Part shown: positions 23,842-31,787 of the stretch, piece by piece
How positions within the stretch are numbered: position 1 is the stretch's first letter
Layout: every line of letters begins with the position of its first letter
Assembly (NCBI GenBank): GCA_002021875.1
Contig: CP018627.1
Location: forward strand, 9,362,001 to 9,426,000
Reading direction: 5' to 3'
DNA: 64,000 nucleotides
DNA from: Streptomyces hygroscopicus
Lineage (GTDB): Bacteria; Actinomycetota; Actinomycetes; Streptomycetales; Streptomycetaceae
Notes under the pieces: model-generated
What the model was told of the DNA's origin: nothing
What the model saw: the letters and a program-made list of their open reading frames with translations, nothing else
Databases searched by the model: none
Position numbers and translations under genes: made by a program

Positions 23842-25271
23842 GCCGCAACGATGCCGCCCCGGGTACCGTCACCGCTCCACCACGCCGCACCCGCCGGCTG
23901 CTGTCCCTGCTCTACGTCCAATGCCTGATCGGTGTTCTCGCCGGTGCCGTCGTCGGCTGGCTGTGGCCTTCCTTCGGCGCCGAGCTGAAGCCCCTGGGCG
24001 ACGGCTTCATCGCGCTGGTGCGCATGATGATCGCGCCGGTCATCTTCTGTACCGTCGTCCACGGCATCGCCTCCATGGGCAACGCGCGTGCCGTCGGCAG
24101 GGTCAGCCTCAAGGCGCTGCTCTACTTCGAGGTGCTGACCACCGTCGCCATGGTGATCGGCCTGGTCGTCGTCAACGTCGTCCAGCCCGGCAGCGGACTG
24201 CACGTCGATCCCTCCGCCCTCTCCACCAAGGGGCTGCCGCCCGAGGCGACCGCGAGCCACGAGAGCTTTTCCGCCTTCGTCCTCGCCATGATTCCGGACA
24301 CCCTGCTCAGCGCCATGACCGGCCACGAGATCCTGCCGGTGCTGGTGGTCTCGGTGTTGTTCGGCTTCGGCCTCAACGCCGGCGGTGAGGCGGGTGCGGG
24401 GATCGCCCAGGGCATCGAGAAGCTGTCCAGGATCCTGTTCACACTCATCCGCTGGATCATGCGGCTGGCCCCGATCGGCGCCTTCGGCTCCATGGCCTTC
24501 ACCATCGGCAACTACGGCCTGGACACGCTGCGGCACCTCTTCCTGCTGGTCGGCTCCTTCTGGCTCACCGCCCTGTTCTTCGTCCTGGTCGTCCTCGGTA
24601 CGGTCATGCGCGTCAACGGCCTGCGCCTGCTGCCCTTCCTCCGCTACATCAAGGAAGAGCTGCTGATCGTCCTGGGCACCTCGTCCAGCGAGCCGGTGCT
24701 GCCGCGCATGATGGCCAAGCTCGAGCACGTGGGCGCCTCCAAACCGGTCGTCGGTATCACGCTGCCCGCCGGGTACTCCTTCAACCTCGACGGCACCGCG
24801 ATCTACCTCACCATGGGCTCGGTCTTCCTCGCCCAGGCCCTCGGCATCGACCTCAGCCTCACCCAGCAGCTGTCGATGCTCGCCATCATGCTGCTCACCT
24901 CCAAGGGCGCCGCCGGGGTCACCGGGTCCGGTTTCGTAGCGCTGGCCGCCACCCTCGGCGCCGTTCCCCACGTACCCGTCGCCGCCCTGGCGCTCATCTT
25001 CGGCATCGACCGCTTCATGTCCGAGGCCCGCGCCCTGACCAGCGTGGTCGGCAACGGCGTCGCCACTCTGGCGGTGGCCAAATGGGAGGGGCAGCTCGAC
25101 GAGGACCGTGCCAAGGCCGTCCTCCGTGGCGAGATCCCGTACACCTCCGCTCCCGAGGCCGGCCACACCCCCGAGCCGCGGGTCGATCCCGCACCTGGCG
25201 AGAAGCCCGCGGAAGCCGACCCGAAAGCAGCGGCCGGAGCGGACCGTGACCCCGTGCCCGCCGTCGGCTGA
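23838..25271 (+). CDS. DctA-family C4-dicarboxylate:cation symporter
   Basis: This 477-residue carrier has the DAACS pattern: first helix LLSLLYVQCLIGVLAGAVVGW, a GDGFIALVRMMIAPVIFCT region, the serine-rich hairpin LGTSSSEPVLPRM, and the substrate motif PAGYSFNLDGTAIYLT followed by TSKGAAGVTGSGF. About eight helices and two re-entrant loops are expected. ATG 23838 overlaps the stop codon of the PrpF-family gene (ATGA). The C-terminal 40 residues are a Pro/Ala/Glu-rich cytoplasmic tail. It should import succinate-like or tricarboxylate substrates for the two flanking enzymes. Confidence 0.93.
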   Translation: MSRNDAAPGTVTAPPRRTRRLLSLLYVQCLIGVLAGAVVGWLWPSFGAELKPLGDGFIALVRMMIAPVIFCTVVHGIASMGNARAVGRVSLKALLYFEVLTTVAMVIGLVVVNVVQPGSGLHVDPSALSTKGLPPEATASHESFSAFVLAMIPDTLLSAMTGHEILPVLVVSVLFGFGLNAGGEAGAGIAQGIEKLSRILFTLIRWIMRLAPIGAFGSMAFTIGNYGLDTLRHLFLLVGSFWLTALFFVLVVLGTVMRVNGLRLLPFLRYIKEELLIVLGTSSSEPVLPRMMAKLEHVGASKPVVGITLPAGYSFNLDGTAIYLTMGSVFLAQALGIDLSLTQQLSMLAIMLLTSKGAAGVTGSGFVALAATLGAVPHVPVAALALIFGIDRFMSEARALTSVVGNGVATLAVAKWEGQLDEDRAKAVLRGEIPYTSAPEAGHTPEPRVDPAPGEKPAEADPKAAAGADRDPVPAVG

Positions 25272-25343
25272 CGCACCGCACACAGCCGGTCCGGAGCCCG
25301 TGCTCCGGACCGGCCCTTCCCGTGATCAGGAGCACCCGCACTC

Positions 25344-25949
25344 ATGGCAGCACCCTTTGACGTCATCGTGGTCGGCGGCGGAAACGCCGGCTTCCGCGCA
25401 GCGCAGTCCGCCCGGCAAGCGGGCGCCCGAGTCCTCGTACTGGAAAAGGCGCCACGGCAGTGGGCCGGTGGCAACTCCTACTTCACCGCCGGCGCCATGC
25501 GCACCAGCCACGGCGGACTCGCCGACCTCAAGAACCTCCTGGAACCGACCGCGCAGGACCGCTTCCCGCTCACCGACCTCGCCCCGTACACCGACGGCGA
25601 CTTCCTCGACGACATGGTCAGGGTGACGCGCGGACGTACCGATGCCGACCTCGCGCGGATCCTGGCCGGCGAGTCCCGCGCGACGATGGACTGGCTTCGC
25701 GACCTGGGCCTGCGGTTCGAGCTGATGTACCGCCGGCAGGCGTATGAGGTGGACGGCCACCACCGCTTCTGGGGTGGCCTGGCGGTCGGCGTCGTCGGCG
25801 GCGGCAAGGGGATGATCGAGCAGCACCTGGCGGCCGTCGAACGCACCGGCGTGCACGTACGCTTCGACGCCCCCGTCACTCGCCTGCCCACCGCATCCGA
25901 CGGCACCGTCCACGGCGTAGTGCTCGCCGACGGAGACGCTCAACTGTGA
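25344..25949 (+). pseudogene. truncated FAD-dependent dehydrogenase (tricarballylate dehydrogenase TcuA-like)
   Basis: The N-terminal 200 residues are a succinate-dehydrogenase/fumarate-reductase-type flavoprotein: VVGGGNAGFRAAQSAR, EKAPRQWAGGNSYFTAGAMR, then GLAVGVVGGGKGM. TcuA relatives are about 450-500 residues, but this frame stops at 25949 after ADGDAQL, and the following bases encode unrelated fragments on both strands. The substrate-binding and C-terminal FAD parts are therefore missing. The break coincides with the start of the mosaic containing the integrase remnant at 26070. In context it would oxidise the acid imported by DctA; as written it cannot. Confidence 0.8.
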
Positions 25950-26601
25950 ACTCAGGTTCTCTCAGGCGCTGGTGTTGCTGAGGTCCTGGATGCGGGCTTG
26001 TACCAGGGGGACGATCTCGGCGGTGGCTCGTTCAATGGAGGCGGCGAGTACTTCTGCGTTGAGCTTGCGCGCGACGTCTGCCCGGACACCGGGCTGGCCA
26101 GGCTGTCGTATGGGCAGGCCCGAGCATTGCTGGACGAGCACACTTCCTTCCGTGGTCCCGGTACGGGCTGGGACCTGCACGAATACCGCCACTCCTCTCT
26201 GACCCACCTCGGCGAGCAGGGCTCGTCGCTCCTGATGCTGGCCTGCGAGCTCCGGCTCGGAGGCGCGCGGGTGACCGCCCTGGAGCGCCTCACCGAAGTG
26301 GACTCGCCGATCAAGGGCGGGACGATCACCACGCCCAGCGCCGAGGCGCTCTACCGCCGAGGCGTACTGCCCGCGCCGGCCGAGGCGATGGACCGCTTCC
26401 AGGCATCCCAGGCCGACCACGTCGGCGGGTCCTCGGGGGCGCCGGTCTCCCCGGCGGCTTCTGCTGCGGCCTTCAGCGGGCGGGCGGCCAGTTCCGTAAA
26501 AGCCAGCAGGTCCGGGCCAGGTGCCGGGCGGCTGGTGTCGCGTGCCGGCCAGTGCAGCCGCGTGACCGGCAGCGCGTCCAGCCCGGCCGCGGAGTGCCAC
26601 G
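25950..26601. other. mosaic of gene fragments between truncated dehydrogenase and TetR gene
   Basis: Three unrelated pieces abut here. A minus-strand C-terminal end stopping at 25962 reads [19 protein letters not shown] plus-strand tyrosine-recombinase piece occupies 26070-26252. A minus-strand C-terminal piece stopping at 26351 ([16 protein letters not shown], then [19 protein letters not shown]) runs back to about 26600. None has a start codon with a ribosome binding site, and I do not recognise the first and third. This looks like repeated insertion and deletion. Confidence 0.45.
26070..26252 (+). pseudogene. internal fragment of a tyrosine recombinase/integrase
   Basis: The plus-strand frame reads [21 protein letters not shown], then [18 protein letters not shown]. 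The H-x-x-R-H-S block is the box II region of phage-type integrases, and the serine-leucine-threonine-histidine that follows is typical. The N-terminal domain, the box I arginine and the C-terminal tyrosine are absent. A second integrase remnant at 32782-33191 holds exactly the parts missing here. Confidence 0.6.
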
Positions 26602-27213
26602 TTAACTCGACACTTCCTCCCGTCGTCGGTCATCGCCGGCTGTGGCGGGGATGGCGTTGTCGATGAGGACGGCGGCGATGGCGGCGGCGGTGGGGAAGGC
26701 GTCGGCGTTGAGGACCCGGGTGCGGGCCGCGGCGCCGTCGATGAGCAGCGCGAGCTGCTCGCCGAGCTGTTCAGGGTCGGTGGCGCCGGCTTCGCGGGCG
26801 GTGTCGGCGAGCCGCGCGGCGACGGCTTTCTTGTAGTCGCGCGCGTACTGGGATGCGGGGTGCTGGGGGTCGTGGAGTTCGACGGCGGCGCCGATGTAGG
26901 GGCACAGGGGGGTGGTGGGGGGGATGTCGAAGGCGGCGAGGAGCCGTTCGCGGGGCGTGAGGTCGGTGCGGTCGAACACGCCGGGCAGAACGGAGGGGTC
27001 GAACCGGCGCAGGTACTCGGCGACGAGTTCGTCCTTGCCGGTGAAGTGCTGGTAGGCCGTGCGCTTGGACACCTGGGCCGCCGCGCAAAGCTGGTCCATG
27101 CCGGTGCTGTTGATGCCCTGCTCGCGGAACAGTTGCTGGGACGCACTGAGGATGCGCTCGCGGGCGCCCCGGCCGCGGCGGCGGCCCGTGGGGCCCTTCT
27201 CCAACTCCGTCAT
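26602..27213 (-). CDS. TetR-family regulator
   Basis: The 203-residue protein has an N-terminal helix-turn-helix ([17 protein letters not shown], then [25 protein letters not shown]) and a C-terminal ligand domain with [17 protein letters not shown]. It is divergent from the SDR gene at 27358, with about 145 bases between them that hold two copies of CGGTGTACATA. It probably represses itself and the redox genes 27358-29673. Confidence 0.9.
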   Translation of the reverse strand: MTELEKGPTGRRRGRGARERILSASQQLFREQGINSTGMDQLCAAAQVSKRTAYQHFTGKDELVAEYLRRFDPSVLPGVFDRTDLTPRERLLAAFDIPPTTPLCPYIGAAVELHDPQHPASQYARDYKKAVAARLADTAREAGATDPEQLGEQLALLIDGAAARTRVLNADAFPTAAAIAAVLIDNAIPATAGDDRRREEVSS

Positions 27214-27243
27214 GGGTTCATCGTACCGCAGCTAGGTAACGAC

Positions 27244-27308
27244 CGGTGTACATAGTTTGCGTCCCGGCCGCCCGCCCAGTACCGTAAGCACACAGGGCGG
27301 TGTACATA
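27244..27308. promoter_or_regulatory. two direct CGGTGTACATA repeats, candidate TetR operator
   Basis: GGTGTACATA occurs at 27245-27254 and again at 27299-27308, each preceded by C, 54 bases apart (about five helical turns, so on the same face). Both copies contain the near-palindromic core TGTACA. They lie between the divergent TetR gene and the SDR gene. Confidence 0.55.
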
Positions 27309-27357
27309 ACGCCGTCACCCCAGGTGCACACGGCACCACCGACTCAAGGGAGCGACT

Positions 27358-28092
27358 ATGGGAAAGCTTGACGGCAAGGTCGCGGTCATCACCGGCGGCA
27401 CCACCGGCATGGCGCTGGCCGGCGCGAAGCTGTTCGTCGACGAGGGAGCGCACGTCTTCATCACCGGCCGCCGGCAGGACGCGCTGGACGAGGCCGTGAA
27501 GCAGATCGGCCGCAACGTCACCGGCGTCCAGGGTGACGCCGCCAACCTGGACGACCTGGACCGCCTGTACGACACCGTCAAGCGGGAGAAGGGAAGCCTC
27601 GACGTGCTGTGGGCCAGCGCCGGAGGGGGCGAGCCCGCCCCGCTCGGCGAGATCACCGAGGCCCAGTTCGACACCTGGTTCGGGCTCAACGCCCGCGGCA
27701 CCCTGTTCACCGTCCAGAAGGCCCTCCCGCTCTTCAACGACGGCGGCTCCATCCTCATGACCGGCTCCAACGCCTCCCTCGGCGCCTTCCCCGGCTGGAG
27801 CGTCTACGCCGGCAGCAAGGCCGTCCAGCAGGCATGGGCCCGCGTCTGGCTCAACGAGCTCAAGGACCGCCGCATCCGCGTCAACGTCCTGACCCCCGGC
27901 CAGGTCGCCACCGCCAAGCAGGAAGAACTCTTCGACGAGGCCACCAAGCGCCAGTTCGAGTCCCTCATCCCCCGCGGCGAGATGGGCCGCCCCGACGAAA
28001 TCGCCACCGCCGCCCTCTTCCTCGCCTCCGACGACTCCAGCTACGTCAACGGCATGGAACTCGTCGCCGACGGCGGCACCACCGCCATCTGA
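27358..28092 (+). CDS. short-chain dehydrogenase/reductase
   Basis: This classical SDR of 244 residues has the cofactor motif TGGTTGMAL near residue 12 (the usual TGxxxGIG with Met for Ile), NxRG-like LNARGTLFT, the catalytic tetrad elements TGSNAS and YAGSK, and ends with GMELVADGGTTAI. ATG 27358 follows AAGGGAG. It is the first gene downstream of the TetR operator region. It probably reduces a carbonyl compound with NADPH; the substrate is unknown. Next in line is an NADP-binding F420-type reductase. Confidence 0.92.
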   Translation: MGKLDGKVAVITGGTTGMALAGAKLFVDEGAHVFITGRRQDALDEAVKQIGRNVTGVQGDAANLDDLDRLYDTVKREKGSLDVLWASAGGGEPAPLGEITEAQFDTWFGLNARGTLFTVQKALPLFNDGGSILMTGSNASLGAFPGWSVYAGSKAVQQAWARVWLNELKDRRIRVNVLTPGQVATAKQEELFDEATKRQFESLIPRGEMGRPDEIATAALFLASDDSSYVNGMELVADGGTTAI

Positions 28093-28124
28093 ACCGAACA
28101 ACCACAACCAGGGCAGGACATCTC

Positions 28125-28748
28125 ATGAGCAACATCAGCATCATCGGCACCGGGAACATGGCCCGCACCATCGGAGCGCGGGCGGTAGCGGGCGGCAACA
28201 CCGTCGAGGTCATGGGCCGCGATCAGTCCAAGGCCGCTGACCTGGCCAAGGCTCTCGGCGGCGGCGCCACGACGGGAGAATGGGGCACCGCCCCGGCCGG
28301 GGACATCGTCATCGTGGCCCTGTTGTACGACGGCGTCGTGCCGGTCGTCGCCCAGTACGGAGACGCTCTCGCGGGCAAGGTCATCGTCGACATCAGCAAT
28401 CCCTTCAACTCCACGTTCGACGGGCTGGCCCACCGCGAGGAGACCTCGATCGCGCAGGAAGTCGCCAAGGTGGCCCCGGCCGGCGCCAGCGTGGTGAAGG
28501 CGTTCAACACCATCTTCCGTCATGTCCTGGAGAAGGGTCGGCCCGACGTCTTCATCGCTGGCGATAATGCGCAGGCCAAGGCAAGTGTGGAGGCGTTCAT
28601 CGAGAGCCTAGGGCTGCGCCCGCTGGACGTCGGCGGCCTGAAAATGGCGCACTGGCTGGAAGGAGCGGGCGTGGTCACGGTGGGCCTCGCCAACCACGGG
28701 GTGGGGAACCTGGACTTCGCCCTCAGCATCACCGAGCTTCCCGTCTGA
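28125..28748 (+). CDS. NADPH-dependent F420 reductase-like (NADP oxidoreductase) protein
   Basis: The 207-residue protein starts with a Rossmann motif SIIGTGNMARTIGARA and continues with the pattern of the NADP oxidoreductase/F420-dependent family (VIVDISNPFN, VVKAFNTIF). ATG 28125 has a GGCAGGA ribosome binding site. It is 32 bp after the SDR and 34 bp before a luciferase-like F420 oxidoreductase. That neighbour makes cofactor F420 reduction a reasonable role, though many members simply reduce other substrates. Confidence 0.85.
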   Translation: MSNISIIGTGNMARTIGARAVAGGNTVEVMGRDQSKAADLAKALGGGATTGEWGTAPAGDIVIVALLYDGVVPVVAQYGDALAGKVIVDISNPFNSTFDGLAHREETSIAQEVAKVAPAGASVVKAFNTIFRHVLEKGRPDVFIAGDNAQAKASVEAFIESLGLRPLDVGGLKMAHWLEGAGVVTVGLANHGVGNLDFALSITELPV

Positions 28749-28782
28749 GTAAACGGTTGACGGATCACCGGGAGGACTCGTC

Positions 28783-29673
28783 ATGAAGCTTGGTTTCACA
28801 CTTCCCATAATCGGGCCCGCTATCAGCAGCTCAGCTGGCCTGAGCGCGTTCTGCCGCGGGATCGAGGACCTTGGCTACGACACGCTGTGGGTCGGCGATC
28901 GCCTGGTCCAGCCGGTCGATATGCATAGCATCTATCCGGGCAAAGAGCAGCCGTACCCGCCGCAGATGAAGCGTTACCTCGACCCGGTGCTGCTGTGGAC
29001 CGTCGCCGCGACGGCGACCAGCCGGGTGCGGCTGAATGCCAGCACGCTCAGCACCTTCTACTACGAGCCGCCGCACCTGGCCCGGATGCTGACCACGCTC
29101 GACGTGCTCAGCGACGGCCGTCTCGAGGTCGGCGTGGGACTCGGGTGGATGAAGGACGAGCACGACATCTCCCGCAGCGCGGACTGGCGCCGACGCGGGC
29201 GGATGCTCGATGACCTGCTGGCGTTCCTGCACGAGTGGTGGACGGCCAACCCGGTGTCCTGGGACAGCGAGTTCTTCTCGCTGCCGCCGGTCCACGCCGA
29301 CCTGCGTCCGGTGCAAGCGGGCGGGCCGCCCATCTGGATCGGCGGCGCCAGCGAGGCCGCGATGCGCCGGGTCGGCCGCAGCGCCACCGGCTGGCTCGGG
29401 CTCGATTTTCTGCCGGACGAGGTCGCCGACCAATTGTGGTCGCTCGCGCGCCAGGCGGCGCAGGAGGCCGGCCGCGATCCCGACGCGCTGAAGAAGGCCA
29501 TACGTATCAACCTCGAACCGGGCACGACCGTTGATTCGCTGGCCGACAAGCTCAAGCGCTTCGCCGAGTCCGGTGCGGACGAGGCGTTCGTGGACGCCTT
29601 CGCACTGTTCCCCGGCCTTGACCAGATGCTTGACTTCGCCAGCCAGGTGATCGCGCGCACCGGTCGGTTGTGA
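28783..29673 (+). CDS. LLM-class F420-dependent oxidoreductase
   Basis: This luciferase-like monooxygenase-family protein of 296 residues has the TIM-barrel markers LGFTLPIIGPAI, YDTLWVGDRL, the AATATSRVRL strand and SDGRLEVGVGLGW, then GGPPIWIGGASEAAMRR. ATG 28783 has GGGAGGA upstream. It would use F420H2 (or FMNH2) to reduce or oxidise a small organic molecule. Adjacent to a putative F420 reductase, the pair could form a self-contained redox module. It is followed immediately by a broken SnoaL-like gene. Confidence 0.9.
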   Translation: MKLGFTLPIIGPAISSSAGLSAFCRGIEDLGYDTLWVGDRLVQPVDMHSIYPGKEQPYPPQMKRYLDPVLLWTVAATATSRVRLNASTLSTFYYEPPHLARMLTTLDVLSDGRLEVGVGLGWMKDEHDISRSADWRRRGRMLDDLLAFLHEWWTANPVSWDSEFFSLPPVHADLRPVQAGGPPIWIGGASEAAMRRVGRSATGWLGLDFLPDEVADQLWSLARQAAQEAGRDPDALKKAIRINLEPGTTVDSLADKLKRFAESGADEAFVDAFALFPGLDQMLDFASQVIARTGRL

Positions 29674-30023
29674 CCACCCAAGAGCCGGACAACCAAGGAC
29701 GTCCTCGCCTGCTTGTTCGCCGAGAACGCGGTGCTGAACAACCCGCTCGGCGATGAGCCGCTCATCGGTCGCGAGTCCGTCGTGGAAGCCAAACAGACTG
29801 TCCACAGACTGGCGGACCTCAGCTACAAGGAGATCCTCAGCGGCGAGACCCACCACGCCGCATCCTTCCGGCTGCAGCTCGAAGACACCGTGGCAACGCA
29901 ATGGACTACGCCCGGGGCGACGCGGACGGCAAGATCGCCGAGGTGACCATATGGTGGCGCCCACTGCCGTCCGCCGTCGAGATGCAGGGGCACCTTGCGC
30001 AAGTCCCCGGACTGCAGCCCTGA
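29670..30023 (+). pseudogene. SnoaL/NTF2-like protein, frameshifted
   Basis: The middle part reads FAENAVLNNPLGDEPLIGR then VVEAKQTVHRLADLSYKE, the NTF2/SnoaL-like pattern. The frame then leaves the family sequence near base 29893. Moving one frame restores NAMDYARGDADGKIAEVT and IWWRPLPSAVEMQG up to TGA 30021-30023. Another shift near 29690 would link a GTG at 29670 (overlapping the upstream stop) to the body of the protein. At least one and probably two single-base changes therefore break a gene of about 117 residues that was coupled to the F420 oxidoreductase. Confidence 0.6.
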
Positions 30024-30049
30024 GAACTGCGCACGAACGGGGAGCGAGG

Positions 30050-30130
30050 ACGATTCGCCGGATCCTGGCCGCTCAGGCGTTCGGCATCCCTGCCTGTGAT
30101 TTCCTCCGCGCAGACACTGTGCTGCTCTAG
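30050..30130 (+). pseudogene. short fragment of an integrase-core transposase
   Basis: The plus frame reads RRILAAQAFGIPACDFLRADTVLL before a TAG. ACDF-x-x-x-DTVLL is the first catalytic aspartate region of the integrase-core transposase family also seen at 46638-47312. Only about 27 codons remain. Confidence 0.5.
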
Positions 30131-30310
30131 CGCGGTGCGGATCTTCCTTGCCGGGGATCGGAGTTCCATGGCTAGAGGGGACGGGTGAGCAATACGAGGG
30201 TGCGGTGACGCCGGGCTGATCCGTCGCTCTGCTGACTGACTCGAACCACGAGCCGATCCCACCCACGGCCGCCGCACCCACCCGGTGTGGCGGCCGCCCG
30301 CGCCCCAGCC

Positions 30311-30552
30311 CCGGCCCAGCGGCAGCGCGGTGATCGTCACGTGCAGGTCCTTCAGCCTCGCCTCGCCGCCGGTGATCGAGGTGAACGCCTGGTCGGCGCC
30401 GGTCCAGGAGAACACCTCCAGCAGGGCCTCCGGCAGGTCCACCCTGGGGAGCATCGCCTCCACCGCCTCGCGCAGGTCCCGGAGGGAGGCCGGTTCGGGC
30501 TCCGGCTCCAGGGCGGCGAAGTGCAGTCGCCCGTCCAGCCGCAGGCCGCGAT
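30311..30552 (-). pseudogene. internal fragment of a Tn3-family transposase
   Basis: The minus-strand frame encodes LPRVDLPEALLEVFSWTG, ADQAFTSITGGEARLKDL and TITAL. This matches the conserved Tn3 TnpA stretch (LPRVDLPELLLEVxxWTGFxxAFTHxS followed by DLxTSxxAxL). It has no start, no catalytic end, and abuts the TetR gene. The intervening 30131-30310 holds nothing I can support. Confidence 0.6.
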
Positions 30553-30569
30553 ACCGAGCCGGCGCCGTA

Positions 30570-31172
30570 CTACCCGTTCCCCGGCGCCTCGGCCCGCCAG
30601 CCGAGAAGGATCGCGCGGAGCGCCTGCTCGGCGAGCCGCCGGGCGCGCTCGCTGCCGATGGTGCCGAGGTGGCCGAGCGATGCGATGCCGTACAGGGTGC
30701 CCCAGATGATCTCGCACGCCTCATCGGGGTCGGCGAGGACCACGTCGTGGGTGTCGGACCAGGTGGTGAGCAGTTCCTTGAGGACGCCGATGGCCGGTTC
30801 CGCGACGCGGCGGCGTTCGTCCGCGTCGACCGTGGTGCCGTTCATGACTCCGTAGAGGTGCGGATGCTCGCCGGCGAACCGGACGTACTCGGACGCGATC
30901 CGCATCATGCGCCGATCGATACCGGGCTCCTCGGCGGCCTGCTGGAACTCGGCCAGTATCAGGCGATGGCCGTAGGCGACCAGTTCCAGTACGAGCGCGT
31001 CCTTGTTGGCGAAGTGCTGATAGACGACAGGCGCGGAGTATTCGATGTCGGTCGCGATGCGCCGGATGGTGAGCGCTGCGGCGCCGTCGGTCTCAAGGAC
31101 ATGCAGCGCGGCCTCGATGATCCGTTCGCGGGTGCTCGCCCGTTCACGGGCCCGTCTTGTGCTGGTGGACAT
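30570..31172 (-). CDS. TetR-family regulator
   Basis: The N-terminal helix-turn-helix is clear (TRERIIEAALHVLETDG, then RRIATDIEYSAPVVYQHFANKDAL), and the C-terminal WHG-type domain includes ILAEFQQAAEEPG and EIIWGTLYGIASLGHLG. ATG 31172 is chosen; an in-frame ATG at 31208 would add 12 residues. It is divergent from the Dabb-domain gene, and a nearly perfect 29-bp palindrome between them is the obvious operator. It would control 31297-32702. Confidence 0.9.
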   Translation of the reverse strand: MSTSTRRARERASTRERIIEAALHVLETDGAAALTIRRIATDIEYSAPVVYQHFANKDALVLELVAYGHRLILAEFQQAAEEPGIDRRMMRIASEYVRFAGEHPHLYGVMNGTTVDADERRRVAEPAIGVLKELLTTWSDTHDVVLADPDEACEIIWGTLYGIASLGHLGTIGSERARRLAEQALRAILLGWRAEAPGNG

Positions 31173-31241
31173 GGCCCGTCTCTTCGCTCCGCCGGTCTCC
31201 TCGAACATTATCCGCCGCCCCTTGACGGCGCCGTCACAGCC

Positions 31242-31270
31242 TAGCTATCTTAACGACGTTAAGATAGCTA
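31242..31270. promoter_or_regulatory. 29-bp palindrome, TetR operator candidate
   Basis: The arms TAGCTATCTTAACG and CGTTAAGATAGCTA are perfectly complementary about a single central base. The site lies 70 bases from the TetR start and 27 bases upstream of the gene at 31297, so a bound repressor would cover the promoter of both. Confidence 0.8.
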
Positions 31271-31296
31271 ACAATGTTAGAAAAGAGGTGCGCGGC

Positions 31297-31701
31297 ATGA
31301 TTCACCACATCAACCGGGCCACGATGAAGGCCACTGCGACACCCGAGCAGATCGAGGCGGCGCTGGAGGGCTGGCGCGAGCAGGGGCGCTCGAACCCCGC
31401 GATCAAGTCCTTTGTCGTCGGCCGTGACCACGGCGGCGACTACGAGTACAGCGCTGTGTTTGTCGTCGAGGACCTTGACGGACTCTTCGCGTTTCTCACT
31501 CACCCGACCACCTACCGGACCGACCGCCTCGGTCTGAACCTGGTGGAGCGGCTCGAAATCTTCGACGTCAGTGACGACGACGATCCAGAACTGAACGCGA
31601 AGATCCAGGAACTGCACCGGCGCCGCAACGAGTTCAACCCTGAGGTCGCGGGATTGCTCGCCGACGTGCCCGCCTACTCCGGCTCCGGTGTGGATGACTG
31701 A
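31297..31701 (+). CDS. Dabb-family (stress-responsive A/B barrel-like) protein
   Basis: This 134-residue protein begins MIHHINRATMKATATPEQ and continues with AAL-x-x-WREQGRSNPAI, SFVVGRDHGGDYEYSAVF and AFLTHPTTYR. The arrangement of HINR/FVVGRD/HP-TY resembles ferredoxin-like Dabb proteins that act as small dimeric enzymes or cyclases. The C-terminal 40 residues are acidic and charged, beyond the barrel. ATG 31297 has AAAGAGG upstream and the 29-bp palindrome at 31242-31270. It is the first gene of a two-gene unit with the SDR at 31788. Function unknown. Confidence 0.7.
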   Translation: MIHHINRATMKATATPEQIEAALEGWREQGRSNPAIKSFVVGRDHGGDYEYSAVFVVEDLDGLFAFLTHPTTYRTDRLGLNLVERLEIFDVSDDDDPELNAKIQELHRRRNEFNPEVAGLLADVPAYSGSGVDD

Positions 31702-31787
31702 CCGAGCCGCCCCGTCCCCCGTCCCCGGGTGCGGCAGTGCGCCCAGGAACGTTTCGCCAGGAATCCAATCCAGGAGAAGTGCCTGTC

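Noticed and set aside
23541..25283. A 580-codon minus-strand frame opposite the DctA gene
   Set aside because: It is composed of Gly, Gln and Asp repeats typical of a shadow of membrane-protein codons; the plus-strand carrier is unmistakable.
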